Of a stretch of DNA of 64,000 nucleotides, positions 10,721-19,730 are shown piece by piece; position 1 is the stretch's first letter, and every line of letters begins with the position of its first letter. The position numbers and the translations under genes were made by a program. The stretch covers positions 62,001 through 126,000 of the forward strand of contig NZ_JAGYIM010000025.1 of the NCBI RefSeq assembly GCF_018402695.1, in the 5' to 3' direction. The DNA is from Arsukibacterium sp. (GTDB lineage: Bacteria; Pseudomonadota; Gammaproteobacteria; Enterobacterales; Alteromonadaceae). Under the pieces are notes generated by a model that was given only the letters and a program-made list of their open reading frames with translations, did not search any database and was not told the origin of the DNA.

Positions 10721-11461
10721 TTACCAATATTGTTCTACCGTAATATTGCCGGGGGTCCGGCGCAGATTTTTCTTTAATCCCATGCTGTCCAGTAAGGCTT
10801 TAGTGTCGGTAATCATTTGTGGATTACCGCACAGCATCACCTGCGATTTTGGGTTGAGCAGCTGGCCGCATTGTTGTTGGAGCTGGTGTGAGGCAATGAG
10901 ATTAGGAATGCGGTCTTGCAGTGCGCCGGGGTGTGGCTCGCGGGTTACAACGGGTTGATAGTGCAATTGGCCGGGATGCTGGGCTACAAAACCCTCAATT
11001 AAATCTTTATAAGCTAAATCGGCGGCTCTGCTGACACTGTGCACCAGAATAATATGCGCAAAACGCCGGTAGGGTTCGGCCGTCGCCAGCATCGACAAGT
11101 AAGGGCCTATGCCTGTTCCGGTTGCAATCAACCATAAGTTGTCGCCATCCGGCACTTCATCCAGGATAAAAAAGCCAGTGGCAGGTTGGCTGATACCCAA
11201 TGTATCGCCCGGCGTCAGTTGCTGCAGTAATGGCGATAGCAGGCCATCAGCCACGGTACTGATTAAAAACTCCTGGTGCTCGCTATCCGGCGGATTAACC
11301 AGTGAGTAAGCACGTTGAATTCGCCCTTCAGGGCCTTCAACTGCCAGCCGCACAAACTGGCCGGCAATAAATGGCAGCCGCCCGGTTTTGGCTTTGATAC
11401 TAAATAAGTTGCTGGTCCAGTAAATTGTTTCAGAAACGGTTGCATTTAACCATTGCGCCAT
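10721..11461 (-). CDS. fpr: Ferredoxin/flavodoxin-NADP(+) reductase
   Basis: A 246-residue FAD/NADP enzyme of the bacterial FNR family. FAD-binding RAYSLVNPP is at about residues 49-57; the NADP-binding ATGTGIGPYLSML block follows near 113-125; the C-terminus ends VEQYW, the aromatic end that stacks on flavin. It moves electrons between NADPH and ferredoxin or flavodoxin. The gene is convergent with the TraT-like pair (33-base gap) and divergent from the CsaA-like gene. ATG at 11461 has AGATC-type weak ribosome site. Confidence 0.92.
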   Translation of the reverse strand: MAQWLNATVSETIYWTSNLFSIKAKTGRLPFIAGQFVRLAVEGPEGRIQRAYSLVNPPDSEHQEFLISTVADGLLSPLLQQLTPGDTLGISQPATGFFILDEVPDGDNLWLIATGTGIGPYLSMLATAEPYRRFAHIILVHSVSRAADLAYKDLIEGFVAQHPGQLHYQPVVTREPHPGALQDRIPNLIASHQLQQQCGQLLNPKSQVMLCGNPQMITDTKALLDSMGLKKNLRRTPGNITVEQYW

Positions 11462-11538
11462 AAAGATCTCCGGATTAAGTTATGCTTTATGTTCAGGATA
11501 TTAGCATAGCAGCTTAACAGCTTAACGCGGGAGACGTG

Positions 11539-11877
11539 ATGGAAACTATCAGCTGGCAGGACTTTGCCAAAGTAGAACTTCGGGTTGGCACTATTATTGC
11601 CGTGGAAGATTTTCCAGAGGCCCGTAAACCCGCCTATAAACTGCAACTGGATTTTGGCAGCGAAATTGGCATAAAAAAATCCAGCGCCCAAATCACCACT
11701 CTGTACAGTAAAGAGCAATTGCTGGGGCGCCAGGTACTGGCGGTAGTGAATTTCCCGCCTAAGCAAATCGGCCCCATCCAGTCGGAATGCCTGGTCACCG
11801 GCTTTGCCCGCGACGACGGCGCCATTGTGCTGGTTGGGGTCGACAGCCCGGTGCCTAATGGCGCTAAGTTGGGATAA
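11539..11877 (+). CDS. CsaA-like tRNA-binding protein
   Basis: A 112-residue stand-alone tRNA-binding OB-fold domain. Diagnostic blocks are [48 protein letters not shown] and a [16 protein letters not shown] end. The family includes B. subtilis CsaA and the domains attached to methionyl- and phenylalanyl-tRNA synthetases; a chaperone-like export role has been proposed for CsaA, but its role in gammaproteobacteria is unclear. ATG 11539 is preceded by GGGAG five bases upstream; a GTG three bases earlier is closer than usual to that site. Confidence 0.85.
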   Translation: METISWQDFAKVELRVGTIIAVEDFPEARKPAYKLQLDFGSEIGIKKSSAQITTLYSKEQLLGRQVLAVVNFPPKQIGPIQSECLVTGFARDDGAIVLVGVDSPVPNGAKLG

Positions 11878-11941
11878 GAAATTTGCGTAACACAGGTCGG
11901 GTCATAAATCTGCCTTAATTCAGTGCTATAACTGCTGGCCT

Positions 11942-12424
11942 ATGACTAAATTCTTATATTTCCTTCGTCATGCTACCGCAGAGGTTATCCGGCCCAATCA
12001 GCTGGATATCGACCGCTGTCTTATCGAAAAAGGGCGTTTGCAAGCGAGGCGGGTTGCGCACTTTATGCAGCGCCACAATATTGCGCCGGAGCTGGTTTTA
12101 AGCAGCCCCTATCCCAGAGCTATTCAGACTGCGGCAATAGTAGGCAAGGAAGCGGATCTGGTGCAGGCCAGCGAGCGTGACTGGCTGGCGCTGGCAACTG
12201 ACAGCCAGAGCGCATTAAGCCAACTGCATCAGCAACTGCCGACATTACCACAACACACTTTGCTGGTAGGTCATGAACCTGATTTTTCAACATTGCTTAG
12301 TTTATTGTTGGGTAACCATCAGCCGGCGCTGAAAATCAGAAAAGCCTCGTTAACCTGTCTGGCATATTGCGAAGTTAGCAACAGCTTTCAGCTGGAGTGG
12401 TCAGTTCCGGCTAAATTTATGTAG
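11942..12424 (+). CDS. sixA: SixA-like phosphohistidine phosphatase
   Basis: A 160-residue histidine phosphatase. The catalytic RH pair is in YFLRHATAE (Arg9, His10), the second Arg-containing block is SSPYPRAIQTA, and the second His is in LLVGHEPDFS. In E. coli SixA removes phosphate from histidines in phosphotransfer proteins (ArcB, and the nitrogen PTS protein NPr). The family is broad; SixA is the best match on length and motifs, but other small phosphatase activity is possible. The ATG at 11942 has no strong ribosome site. The gene is followed 33 bases later by a gamma-glutamylcyclotransferase-like gene. Confidence 0.8.
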   Translation: MTKFLYFLRHATAEVIRPNQLDIDRCLIEKGRLQARRVAHFMQRHNIAPELVLSSPYPRAIQTAAIVGKEADLVQASERDWLALATDSQSALSQLHQQLPTLPQHTLLVGHEPDFSTLLSLLLGNHQPALKIRKASLTCLAYCEVSNSFQLEWSVPAKFM

Positions 12425-12457
12425 AATTGCCGTCTACTGTGTAACCGGTTTTTGCCA

Positions 12458-12874
12458 ATGCCAGACTACTTATTTGTTTACGGTACCCTTCGCCACCATG
12501 CGCCGCGCAGAACGGTTGGGCAGCAGTGTTATCAGCTGTTACAACAGCATGCCAGCTTCATTGCCGAAGGGCGGCTGCAGGCCAAACTCTATCTGGTTGA
12601 TTATTACCCCGGTGCAGTTATCAGCGATAATCCTGCCTGGCAGGTAGCAGGCGAGGTGTATCAGCTTAAACAACCAGCGTTATTGCTGGCTGAACTGGAT
12701 GCCTATGAAGAGTGCGGTCCCGGCTGTACAATGCCCACCGAATACCTGCGGCTGCAACAACAGATCACCCTTGAAAACGGCGAAATGATTAGCGCCTGGG
12801 TCTATATCTATAACCACCCAATTGATCACTTGCAGCAGATTTTGTCGGGTGATTTTTTGTTTGCAGAGAAGTGA
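12458..12874 (+). CDS. Gamma-glutamylcyclotransferase-like (AIG2/GGCT fold) protein
   Basis: A 138-residue protein of the GGCT fold. The glycine-loop motif is YLFVYGTLRHH at the start, and a candidate catalytic acid lies in LDAYEECGPG. Members cyclise gamma-glutamyl amines or act in related glutathione-like chemistry; the substrate cannot be read from sequence. ATG 12458 gives MPDYLFVYGTL; an in-frame TTG six bases upstream is less likely. Convergent with purH, with two hairpin terminators between. Confidence 0.8.
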   Translation: MPDYLFVYGTLRHHAPRRTVGQQCYQLLQQHASFIAEGRLQAKLYLVDYYPGAVISDNPAWQVAGEVYQLKQPALLLAELDAYEECGPGCTMPTEYLRLQQQITLENGEMISAWVYIYNHPIDHLQQILSGDFLFAEK

Positions 12875-12891
12875 GATATTTTATGCAATTA

Positions 12892-12914
12892 AAAAGGCCG
12901 CAGCGCGGCCTTTT
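12892..12914. terminator. Terminator hairpin for the GGCT-like gene
   Basis: Stem AAAAGGCCGC (12892-12901) and GCGGCCTTTT (12905-12914) with an AGC loop. The A and T tracts flank both sides, so it can act in both directions, but it is nearest the end of the plus-strand gene. Confidence 0.85.
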
Positions 12915-12921
12915 CTAAAAC

Positions 12922-12952
12922 TAAAGCAGGTGTATAGTAACGCCTGCTTTTA
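12922..12952. terminator. Second hairpin, likely terminator for purH
   Basis: Stem AAAGCAGG (12923-12930) and CCTGCTTT (12943-12950) with a 12-base loop; read on the minus strand it is followed by T-rich sequence. It lies just after the end of minus-strand purH. Confidence 0.7.
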
Positions 12953-12964
12953 GTGTCTAAGCAC

Positions 12965-14551
12965 TTAGTGACGGAAGTGTCTCACGCCGGTAAATACCAT
13001 GGCCATACCGTGCTCGTCGGCGGCGGCAATCACTTCAGCGTCGCGCATGGAGCCACCTGGCTGGATAACGGCAGTAATGCCAGCGGCGGCTGCGGCGTCG
13101 ATACCGTCACGGAACGGGAAGAAGGCGTCTGAGGCCATCACCGAGCCTTTTACTTCTAGTTTTTCATCAGCAGCCTTGATACCAGCGATTTTCGCGCTGT
13201 ATACCCGGCTCATCTGGCCGGCGCCGACGCCGATGGTCATGCTGTCTTTGACATACACAATGGCGTTCGATTTAACAAACTTGGCCACTTTCCAGCAGAA
13301 TAATAAGTCTTTCAGCTCATGCTCGGTCGGCTGGCGTTTGGTTACGACTTTTAAATCGTCAGCAGTGACTATAGCCTGGTCGCGGTCTTGCAGCAGCATG
13401 CCGCCGTTAACCTGTTTCATGTCCAGCGCGTTAGCGGCCTGGCTGAATTCACCACATACCAGTAACCGCACATTAGGCTTAGTGCCTACTACCGCTACTG
13501 CCTCATCAGATGCTGCCGGGGCAATAATCACCTCGACAAACTGGCGGCTGACAATTTCTTTAGCCGTGGTTTCATCCAGCTCACGGTTAAAGGCAATAAT
13601 GCCACCAAACGCTGAAGTGGGGTCGGTCTGGTAAGCGCGGTTATACGCAGCCAGAATAGACTCACCAATGGCTACGCCGCACGGGTTCGCGTGCTTAACG
13701 ATAACGCAGGCTGGCTCGGCAAATTCTTTCACACATTCCAGCGCCGCATCGGTATCGGCGATATTGTTGTACGACAACGCCTTGCCTTGTAGTTGCTTAG
13801 CGGTAGAGACTGACGCTTCAGTCGCGTTTTCCTGCACATAAAAAGCGGCACTCTGGTGGCTGTTTTCGCCGTAACGTAAGTCTTGTTTTTTAACGAACTG
13901 GCTGTTGAACGTGCGTGGGAATTTGCTGACTGGCTCGGCTGGGTTGGCATAAGCTGGCAACATGGCGCCAAAATAGTTGGCGATCATGCCATCGTACTGC
14001 GCGGTGTGTTCAAAGGCGCTAATCGCCAGGCTAAACCGGGTGGCGTGGGTCGTGGCGCCATTATTCTCGTTCATTTCTGCCAGCACCGTGCTGTAATCTC
14101 TGGCATTAACTACAATGGTGACATCTTTATGGTTTTTTGCTGCGGCGCGCACCATGGTTGGGCCGCCGATGTCGATGTTTTCCACTGCATCTTCCAGCGT
14201 GCAGCCAGGTTTGGCTACGGTGCTGGCAAACGGATACAGATTCACTACCACCAGATCAATCGGGCCTATGCTGTTATCGGCCATGACGTTTTCGTCAACA
14301 CCACGCCGGGCCAGAATACCGCCATGAATTTTCGGGTGCAGGGTTTTTACCCGGCCGTCCATAATTTCCGGGTGGCCGGTATAGTCTGAAACCTCGGTAA
14401 CTTTAATACCTTGTTCCGCTAACAGCTTAGCGGTGCCGCCGGTAGACAGAATATCCACTTGCTGAGCAGCCAGGGCGCGGGCAAATTCGACGATACCAGT
14501 TTTATCAGACACACTTAACAGTGCGCGGCGAATAGGGCGTAGTGTTGTCAT
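12965..14551 (-). CDS. purH: Bifunctional AICAR formyltransferase / IMP cyclohydrolase PurH
   Basis: Catalyses the last two steps of purine synthesis, AICAR to FAICAR to IMP. The 528-residue length is normal. The N-terminal cyclohydrolase part has [26 protein letters not shown] and [12 protein letters not shown]; the C-terminal transformylase part has [25 protein letters not shown] and [13 protein letters not shown] start at the ATG ending at 14551, which gives [19 protein letters not shown], after a purine-rich ribosome site; the frame is open 16 residues further upstream but that part is not family-like. A terminator for fis lies upstream, so purH has its own promoter. No PurR-type palindrome was recognised. 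Confidence 0.96.
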   Translation of the reverse strand: MTTLRPIRRALLSVSDKTGIVEFARALAAQQVDILSTGGTAKLLAEQGIKVTEVSDYTGHPEIMDGRVKTLHPKIHGGILARRGVDENVMADNSIGPIDLVVVNLYPFASTVAKPGCTLEDAVENIDIGGPTMVRAAAKNHKDVTIVVNARDYSTVLAEMNENNGATTHATRFSLAISAFEHTAQYDGMIANYFGAMLPAYANPAEPVSKFPRTFNSQFVKKQDLRYGENSHQSAAFYVQENATEASVSTAKQLQGKALSYNNIADTDAALECVKEFAEPACVIVKHANPCGVAIGESILAAYNRAYQTDPTSAFGGIIAFNRELDETTAKEIVSRQFVEVIIAPAASDEAVAVVGTKPNVRLLVCGEFSQAANALDMKQVNGGMLLQDRDQAIVTADDLKVVTKRQPTEHELKDLLFCWKVAKFVKSNAIVYVKDSMTIGVGAGQMSRVYSAKIAGIKAADEKLEVKGSVMASDAFFPFRDGIDAAAAAGITAVIQPGGSMRDAEVIAAADEHGMAMVFTGVRHFRH

Positions 14552-14600
14552 GCTTAAATTCTCTTGTCGCTTGCAGAAATCAGATTTTAACCTATCCAAT

Positions 14601-14622
14601 AAAAAAGCACCCGAAGGTGCTT
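14601..14622 (-). terminator. Intrinsic terminator after fis
   Basis: Read on the minus strand: stem AAGCACC, tetraloop TTCG, stem GGTGCTT, then six T residues (14606 down to 14601). The UUCG-type loop and U tract make it a classic rho-independent terminator. It separates the prmA-dusB-fis unit from purH. Confidence 0.9.
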
Positions 14623-14651
14623 AGTGGCGAGGCCGGAGCCCCGCAGTGGCA

Positions 14652-14942
14652 TTAACTCATGCCGTATTGTTTCAGCTTCTTGCGCAGCGTACCGCGGTTG
14701 ATGCCCATCAGGTTAGCGGCGCGGGTCTGGTTACCGCGGGTATATTTCATTACCTCTTCCAGTAATGGCCGCTCTAACTCTGACAGTACCAGTTCGTAAA
14801 GGTCGTTCACGTCCTGGCCGTTTAACTGCTGTAAATAGTTAGCAACGGCTTTTTGCACTGCGTTGCTTAACGCTTGTGGTTTTTCCTGGGTTTGAACATG
14901 GGCATTAGTAATAAATGGCGAAGTAACGTTCGAATTAAACAT
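14652..14942 (-). CDS. fis: Nucleoid-associated DNA-binding protein Fis
   Basis: A 96-residue Fis protein. The N-terminal half is flexible; the C-terminal helix-turn-helix shows [35 protein letters not shown] and ends KQYGMS, almost the family consensus. Fis organises the nucleoid and activates stable RNA promoters. It follows dusB after 17 bases, the same dusB-fis pairing as in E. coli, where the operon is growth-rate controlled; control here is inference. A terminator follows. Confidence 0.97.
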   Translation of the reverse strand: MFNSNVTSPFITNAHVQTQEKPQALSNAVQKAVANYLQQLNGQDVNDLYELVLSELERPLLEEVMKYTRGNQTRAANLMGINRGTLRKKLKQYGMS

Positions 14943-14959
14943 TGCTTATCTCTTTTGCG

Positions 14960-15943
14960 TTAGGTTGCTGCTAGTTTATGAAAATAGTCATTTAATGCTT
15001 CGAACTGGCGTTCTGCCTGCTCAATAGCATTGAATTCGCTGCGAAACACACCCTGGGCATCATGCTCAGCTAAATACCAGCCAACGTGCTTGCGGGCAAT
15101 TCGCGGCCCCAAATGCACACCGTATAACTGGTGCAAGCCCTGCACATGCTCCAGCATGATTTGCTGCACTTCAGCAATAGCTGGTGCAGCCAGTTTTTTA
15201 CCTGTTGCCAGGTAATGGGCCACTTCCCGGAATATCCAGGGGCGTCCCTGTGCCGCCCGGCCAATCATAATGGCGTCGGCACCGGTATAATCGAGCACAT
15301 ATTGTGCTTTCTCTGGCGTAGTAATATCGCCGTTGGCAATAACCGGTAATGACACTGCCTGTTTAATGGCTTTAATGGTGTCGTATTCGGCTTCACCTTT
15401 GTACATACAGGCTTTTGTTCTGCCATGTACTGCCAGGGCCTGAATGCCATTGTCCTCAGCAATTCGGGCAATTTGCACTCCATTCCGGTTATCGGGGTCC
15501 CAGCCGGTACGAATTTTCAGCGTTACCGGTACTGTTACTGCCTTAACCACGGCCTGAATAATTTGTTCGACCAGTTCCGGGTATTGTAGCAATGCCGAAC
15601 CAGCCAGTTTTTTATTCACTTTTTTGGCCGGGCAGCCCATGTTGATGTCGATAATATCGGCACCGATCTCAACATTGTATTGCGCCGCTGCGGCCATCTG
15701 AGCCGGGTCACTGCCGGCAATTTGTACTGAACGGATGCCGGACTCCTGGCGGTGGCCCATTCGGTTTTGCGACTTTTCGCTTTGCCAGACCTGAGGATTG
15801 CTCGACAGCATCTCAGAGACAGCTAAAGCGGCGCCAAACCGCCGGCAAAGCTCACGAAAAGTATGATCTGTTACGCCGGCCATCGGCGCACAAATTACCT
15901 TGTTCGCTAACTGATAAGGACCTATCCGCACCGTGTAATCCAA
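14960..15943 (-). CDS. dusB: tRNA-dihydrouridine synthase DusB
   Basis: FMN enzyme reducing uridine to dihydrouridine in the tRNA D-loop. Typical blocks are [50 protein letters not shown] (catalytic Cys in NMGCPA), [33 protein letters not shown] and [14 protein letters not shown]. No ATG is suitable: I use the TTG ending at 15943, giving [12 protein letters not shown], behind a purine-rich GGGGGTAGAG site. A GTG at 15931 (VRIGPYQL) matches the E. coli start, and the frame stays open to 15994. Cotranscribed with fis. Confidence 0.93.
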   Translation of the reverse strand: MDYTVRIGPYQLANKVICAPMAGVTDHTFRELCRRFGAALAVSEMLSSNPQVWQSEKSQNRMGHRQESGIRSVQIAGSDPAQMAAAAQYNVEIGADIIDINMGCPAKKVNKKLAGSALLQYPELVEQIIQAVVKAVTVPVTLKIRTGWDPDNRNGVQIARIAEDNGIQALAVHGRTKACMYKGEAEYDTIKAIKQAVSLPVIANGDITTPEKAQYVLDYTGADAIMIGRAAQGRPWIFREVAHYLATGKKLAAPAIAEVQQIMLEHVQGLHQLYGVHLGPRIARKHVGWYLAEHDAQGVFRSEFNAIEQAERQFEALNDYFHKLAAT

Positions 15944-16170
15944 GGCTCTACCCCCAAGGGGCGCTAAGTTTACGGATTTTTGCCAACAAAGCAAAGGTTA
16001 TTATTTAAACAAAAGTGTAATTAATTTGGCCTTTGTGGGATTGACATTCGCTAAAAGGCTGAAAAGGCGTGTTTTCCTGCTACCGCCGGCCCGGAAACAA
16101 TGGCCTGGACAAAAAGATAATTGTACGACTGTTTATTTTGCCACCAATTTGCCAGCAGTCTGCCGGTAGC

Positions 16171-17055
16171 TTAACTGGTATGTTTCCGGGCGCTCAACCG
16201 CACCCATTCGTCCTGCTCGGCAATGGGGTCGAAGCTGAACTCATTGCTGTACGCATCGATTACATGTTGAGCTTGGCTTTGCAAAATGCCTGACAATGCC
16301 AGCAGGCCGCCTGGTTTAACATAGCTACTGATAACCTGGCTTAGCTCCGCCAGTGGCCCGGCAAGGATATTGGCCACCACCACATCAGCCTGTAACTGCG
16401 GTTGATCTTTTGGTAAATAGAGCTCTATCTGGCCGCTGACATTATTACGGGCAGCATTGGCAGTACTGGCTTCTATTGCTTGCGGGTCAATATCGATACC
16501 AACTACCCGTTTTGCTCCCAGTTTCAGTGCTGCTATGCCTAGAATACCTGAACCACAGCCAAAATCGACGACGGTTTGTTCTGGTTGAATATGCTGATCC
16601 AGCCATTGCATACAGAGGGCTGTAGTAGGGTGGGTGCCGGTGCCAAATGCCAGGCCGGGGTCCAGCATCACATTTACTGCCGCCGGGTCGGGAATATCGC
16701 GCCAGCTGGGGCAAACCCAAAGCCGTTTGCCAAATTTTATCGGGTGAAAGTTATCCATCCACTCCCGTTCCCAGTCTTTGTCTTCCAGTTGCTCCAGCTT
16801 ATATTCCAAATTGTCTTTAAAGAAAGCGACTTGCTGCAGCTTACTGATCACCTGCTCCATTGGATGCTCGGCATCAAATAAGCCAACCACCACGGTGTTG
16901 GTCCAGTAAATCACTTCACCTGGCATGGGCTCATAAATGGGTGTGTCATGGGCATCAACAAAGCTTACTGCCTGAGCACCCCAGCTCTGCAGCATATCGC
17001 TGACTTGTTCGGCTTTGTCTTCAGTAGTGGTGACACGTAATTGGATCCAGGGCAT
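16171..17055 (-). CDS. prmA: Ribosomal protein L11 methyltransferase PrmA
   Basis: A 294-residue SAM-dependent enzyme that trimethylates several amino groups of ribosomal protein L11. The N-terminal substrate-recognition domain (about 1-100, starting [15 protein letters not shown]) is joined to a Rossmann methyltransferase domain with the SAM loop [31 protein letters not shown] and the LANILAGPL-like [14 protein letters not shown] motif. The prmA-dusB-fis order is conserved in gammaproteobacteria; here about 227 bases separate prmA from dusB, so dusB-fis probably also has its own promoter. No terminator is obvious after prmA. Confidence 0.95.
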   Translation of the reverse strand: MPWIQLRVTTTEDKAEQVSDMLQSWGAQAVSFVDAHDTPIYEPMPGEVIYWTNTVVVGLFDAEHPMEQVISKLQQVAFFKDNLEYKLEQLEDKDWEREWMDNFHPIKFGKRLWVCPSWRDIPDPAAVNVMLDPGLAFGTGTHPTTALCMQWLDQHIQPEQTVVDFGCGSGILGIAALKLGAKRVVGIDIDPQAIEASTANAARNNVSGQIELYLPKDQPQLQADVVVANILAGPLAELSQVISSYVKPGGLLALSGILQSQAQHVIDAYSNEFSFDPIAEQDEWVRLSARKHTS

Positions 17056-17092
17056 CGGTTGTCTCTTGCAGCAAATTTTGGCGCATTATAGC

Positions 17093-17118
17093 AAAAAGGC
17101 CGCAATTGCGGCCTTTAT
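17093..17118 (-). terminator. Intrinsic terminator after accC
   Basis: Perfect 22-base palindrome with arms AAAGGCCGCAA (17095-17105) and TTGCGGCCTTT (17106-17116), with A and T tracts on its flanks; read on the minus strand the stem is followed by T residues. It closes the aroQ-accB-accC unit ahead of prmA. Confidence 0.88.
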
Positions 17119-17156
17119 TCTCAGTTAAAAGCTGCGGGTGCAGCAATCAGCTGTGT

Positions 17157-18500
17157 TTACTTCATTCCCAGTTTTTTCTCCAGGTAATGAATATTAGTGC
17201 CACCTTTGCAGAACTCAGTATCGCGCATAATATCCTTGTGCAGCGCAATATTGGTTTTAATACCTTCCACCAATAGCTCGTCCAGCGCGTTGCGCATCCG
17301 GGCGATAGCAATCTCACGGCTCTCACCGTAAGTTATCAGCTTGCCGACCATAGAGTCGTAGTTTGGTGGCACGGTGTAATCAGCGTAGATATGCGAATCC
17401 CAGCGCACGCCATTACCCCCTGCCGGGTGAAAGCGGGTGATCTTACCCGGTGAGGGCATAAAAGTTACCGGATCTTCAGCATTGATCCGACACTCCACCG
17501 CATGGCCGCGGATCACAATATCTTCCTGCTTCAGCGTTAACGGCATACCAGAGGCTACCCGTAACTGTTCTTTAATTAAATCTACGCCACTGATCATTTC
17601 AGTAACCGGGTGCTCTACCTGAATCCGGGTATTCATCTCAATAAAGAAGAACTCGCCGTTTTCAAACAGGAATTCGAAGGTGCCAGCGCCGCGGTAATTC
17701 ATGACCTTACAGGCATCAACACAACGACCGCCAATAAAAGCGCGTAGCTCAGGGGTAATGCCCGGGGCCGGTGCTTCTTCTACAACTTTCTGGTGACGGC
17801 GCTGCATTGAACAGTCGCGCTCACCTAAATGAATAGCGTTGCCCTGACCATCAGCTAATACCTGAATTTCGATATGGCGGGGGTTTTCCAGGAATTTCTC
17901 CATGTACACCATGTCGTTGCCAAACGCGGCTTTGGCTTCAGCTTTGGTCATTTCTATTGAGCTAACCAGTTCTTCTTCGCTGCGCACCACTCGCATACCG
18001 CGACCACCACCGCCACCGGCGGCTTTAACAATAATCGGGTAGCCAATGCGTTTAGCGATGGTTTTATTGGTGTCAGCATCATCACCTACGGCACCGTCTG
18101 AACCGGGTACGCAGGGCACACCGGCCTTTTTCATGGCTTCAATGGCTGATACTTTATCGCCCATCAGGCGGATAGAGTCGGGGTGCGGGCCAATAAATAC
18201 CAGGCCGCTTTCTTCTACCTGCTGGGCAAAGTCGGCACGCTCAGCTAAGAAGCCATAGCCCGGGTGAATAGCCTGGGCATTAGTAACTTCTGCTGCGGCA
18301 ATCAGCGCAGGAATGTTAAGGTAACTTTGTGGTGAAGGTGCCGGGCCAATACAAATGGTCTCGTCAGCCAGCAGCACGTGTTTAAGGTTACGGTCAACAG
18401 TGGAGTGCACTGCGACCGTTTTGATACCGAGTTCTTTGCAGGCGCGTAAAATACGCAGTGCAATTTCTCCCCGGTTGGCAATGAGTACTTTTTCTAGCAT
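17157..18500 (-). CDS. accC: Acetyl-CoA carboxylase, biotin carboxylase subunit AccC
   Basis: ATP-dependent carboxylation of biotin on AccB, first step of fatty acid synthesis. The 447-residue protein shows [20 protein letters not shown] at the start, the ATP-grasp glycine loop [14 protein letters not shown], the [14 protein letters not shown] block containing active-site residues, and [10 protein letters not shown] near the C-terminal domain. Length matches E. coli AccC. It follows accB by 16 bases on the same strand, and aroQ lies upstream, an arrangement found across gammaproteobacteria. Confidence 0.97.
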   Translation of the reverse strand: MLEKVLIANRGEIALRILRACKELGIKTVAVHSTVDRNLKHVLLADETICIGPAPSPQSYLNIPALIAAAEVTNAQAIHPGYGFLAERADFAQQVEESGLVFIGPHPDSIRLMGDKVSAIEAMKKAGVPCVPGSDGAVGDDADTNKTIAKRIGYPIIVKAAGGGGGRGMRVVRSEEELVSSIEMTKAEAKAAFGNDMVYMEKFLENPRHIEIQVLADGQGNAIHLGERDCSMQRRHQKVVEEAPAPGITPELRAFIGGRCVDACKVMNYRGAGTFEFLFENGEFFFIEMNTRIQVEHPVTEMISGVDLIKEQLRVASGMPLTLKQEDIVIRGHAVECRINAEDPVTFMPSPGKITRFHPAGGNGVRWDSHIYADYTVPPNYDSMVGKLITYGESREIAIARMRNALDELLVEGIKTNIALHKDIMRDTEFCKGGTNIHYLEKKLGMK

Positions 18501-18516
18501 CGGTCAGCCTTTTCGG

Positions 18517-18978
18517 TTATTCGAGAATAAATAACGGCTGATCAAATTCGACTGGGTCGCCGTTTTCAACCAGAATTTCTTTTACCACGCCCGCTTTGTC
18601 AGACTGGATTTGGTTCATCATTTTCATGGCTTCAACAATACACAGGGTATCACCGACTTTCACACTCTGGCCGACTTCAACGAAGGCTTTGGAAGTAGGC
18701 GACGCCGCCCGGTAGAACGAGCCAACCATCGGCGACTTAACTACCTGGCCTGTGGCTGCTGGCTTGGCAGGCTCTGCCGCTACAGCAGCGGGTGCTGCTG
18801 CCGGGGCCGGCGCTTGCATTTGTGGCTGGGCATACTGCATAGGCTGCATTGGCGCGTAGTGCTGCACCGGGCTGTTGCGGCTGATCCGCACTGACTCTTC
18901 ACCCTCGGTAATTTCCAGCTCAGAAATGCCAGATTCTTCCAGCAATTCGATTAATTTTTTAATTTTTCTAATATCCAT
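18517..18978 (-). CDS. accB: Biotin carboxyl carrier protein AccB
   Basis: A 153-residue carrier. The N-terminal helix region ([22 protein letters not shown]) is joined by an alanine/proline/glutamine linker (about residues 40-78, rich in Q-P-M and A) to the C-terminal biotinyl domain (about 79-153). The biotin-accepting lysine is Lys119 in [10 protein letters not shown]. The flexible linker is typical. Overexpressed AccB represses its own operon in E. coli; no comparable signal can be seen here. Confidence 0.97.
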   Translation of the reverse strand: MDIRKIKKLIELLEESGISELEITEGEESVRISRNSPVQHYAPMQPMQYAQPQMQAPAPAAAPAAVAAEPAKPAATGQVVKSPMVGSFYRAASPTSKAFVEVGQSVKVGDTLCIVEAMKMMNQIQSDKAGVVKEILVENGDPVEFDQPLFILE

Positions 18979-19014
18979 GTCTGTCGCCTGATGTTAGTTA
19001 ATTTATTAAGTAGT

Positions 19015-19467
19015 CTACTTGGTTGTTTGTAATGCTGTTACCGCTGCGTCAAGCGCATAGTGATAACCTTTGGCGCCGAAGCCGCAGATAACCCCACGGG
19101 CGATATCAGCTAAATAAGAGTGTCGCCGGAACGCTTCCCGGGCGTGCACGTTGGATAAATGAATTTCGATAAAGGGTATTGCTACTGATAGCAGGGCATC
19201 ACGCAGCGCTATACTGGTATGGGTAAATGCCCCCGGATTTATTAGTATAAAATCCTGCTGGCCCAGGCTTTGCTGCACAGCGGCAATCAGCTCATGCTCT
19301 GCATTTGACTGAACGTGGCTCAGACTGACATTCATGCCAGCTGCCTGGCTTTGCAATTCGCTGACAATATCATTCAGGCTGGCGTTGCCGTACACGCCAG
19401 GCTCTCGTACACCCAGCATGTTAAGGTTTGGACCATTTACTAATAAAATTCGGTATTTTGCCGCCAT
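19015..19467 (-). CDS. aroQ: Type II 3-dehydroquinate dehydratase AroQ
   Basis: Dehydrates 3-dehydroquinate in the shikimate pathway. The 150-residue length is typical of the type II dodecameric enzyme. Visible motifs: [21 protein letters not shown] with the catalytic Tyr26, [28 protein letters not shown], and [18 protein letters not shown] with the catalytic His. It begins the aroQ-accB-accC unit; the gap to accB is 36 bases. The operon promoter should lie in 19468-19680, where no further gene is supported. Confidence 0.96.
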   Translation of the reverse strand: MAAKYRILLVNGPNLNMLGVREPGVYGNASLNDIVSELQSQAAGMNVSLSHVQSNAEHELIAAVQQSLGQQDFILINPGAFTHTSIALRDALLSVAIPFIEIHLSNVHAREAFRRHSYLADIARGVICGFGAKGYHYALDAAVTALQTTK

Positions 19468-19683
19468 TTGTGCTGTATTTCCGCTAAATGTATTGAATAA
19501 GCTTTATCTTACGAGAGCCGGTGCCAAAATGCACCTGTTTGCTTAATTCAACACATTGCTGCGCCCCTTTATCACCAGATAAGCGCCTTATTATAGTGAA
19601 ATCGTGACAAATGGCAGCAAAATACTGGTCTTATCAGCCAGAGTGACCCAAAAGTGACACAAAAGAAGAGGGGGAGGGTTGCT

Positions 19684-19718
19684 AAAAATACCAGGCCAGT
19701 CGCTTATGCAAACTGGCC
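19684..19718 (-). terminator. Intrinsic terminator after dsbD
   Basis: Arms GGCCAGT (19694-19700) and ACTGGCC (19712-19718) with an 11-base loop; read on the minus strand the stem is followed by TGGTATTTTT. It lies 12 bases beyond the dsbD stop. Confidence 0.75.
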
Positions 19719-19730
19719 TTGGGTGCCAGA

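Noticed and set aside
13883-14389. A 168-codon open frame on the plus strand within purH, and many similar antisense frames in other genes.
   Set aside because: They lie wholly inside well-identified genes on the other strand and encode no recognisable domain; they reflect codon bias.
14552-14600. A PurR operator upstream of purH.
   Set aside because: No sequence close to the PurR palindrome could be seen between the fis terminator and the purH start.
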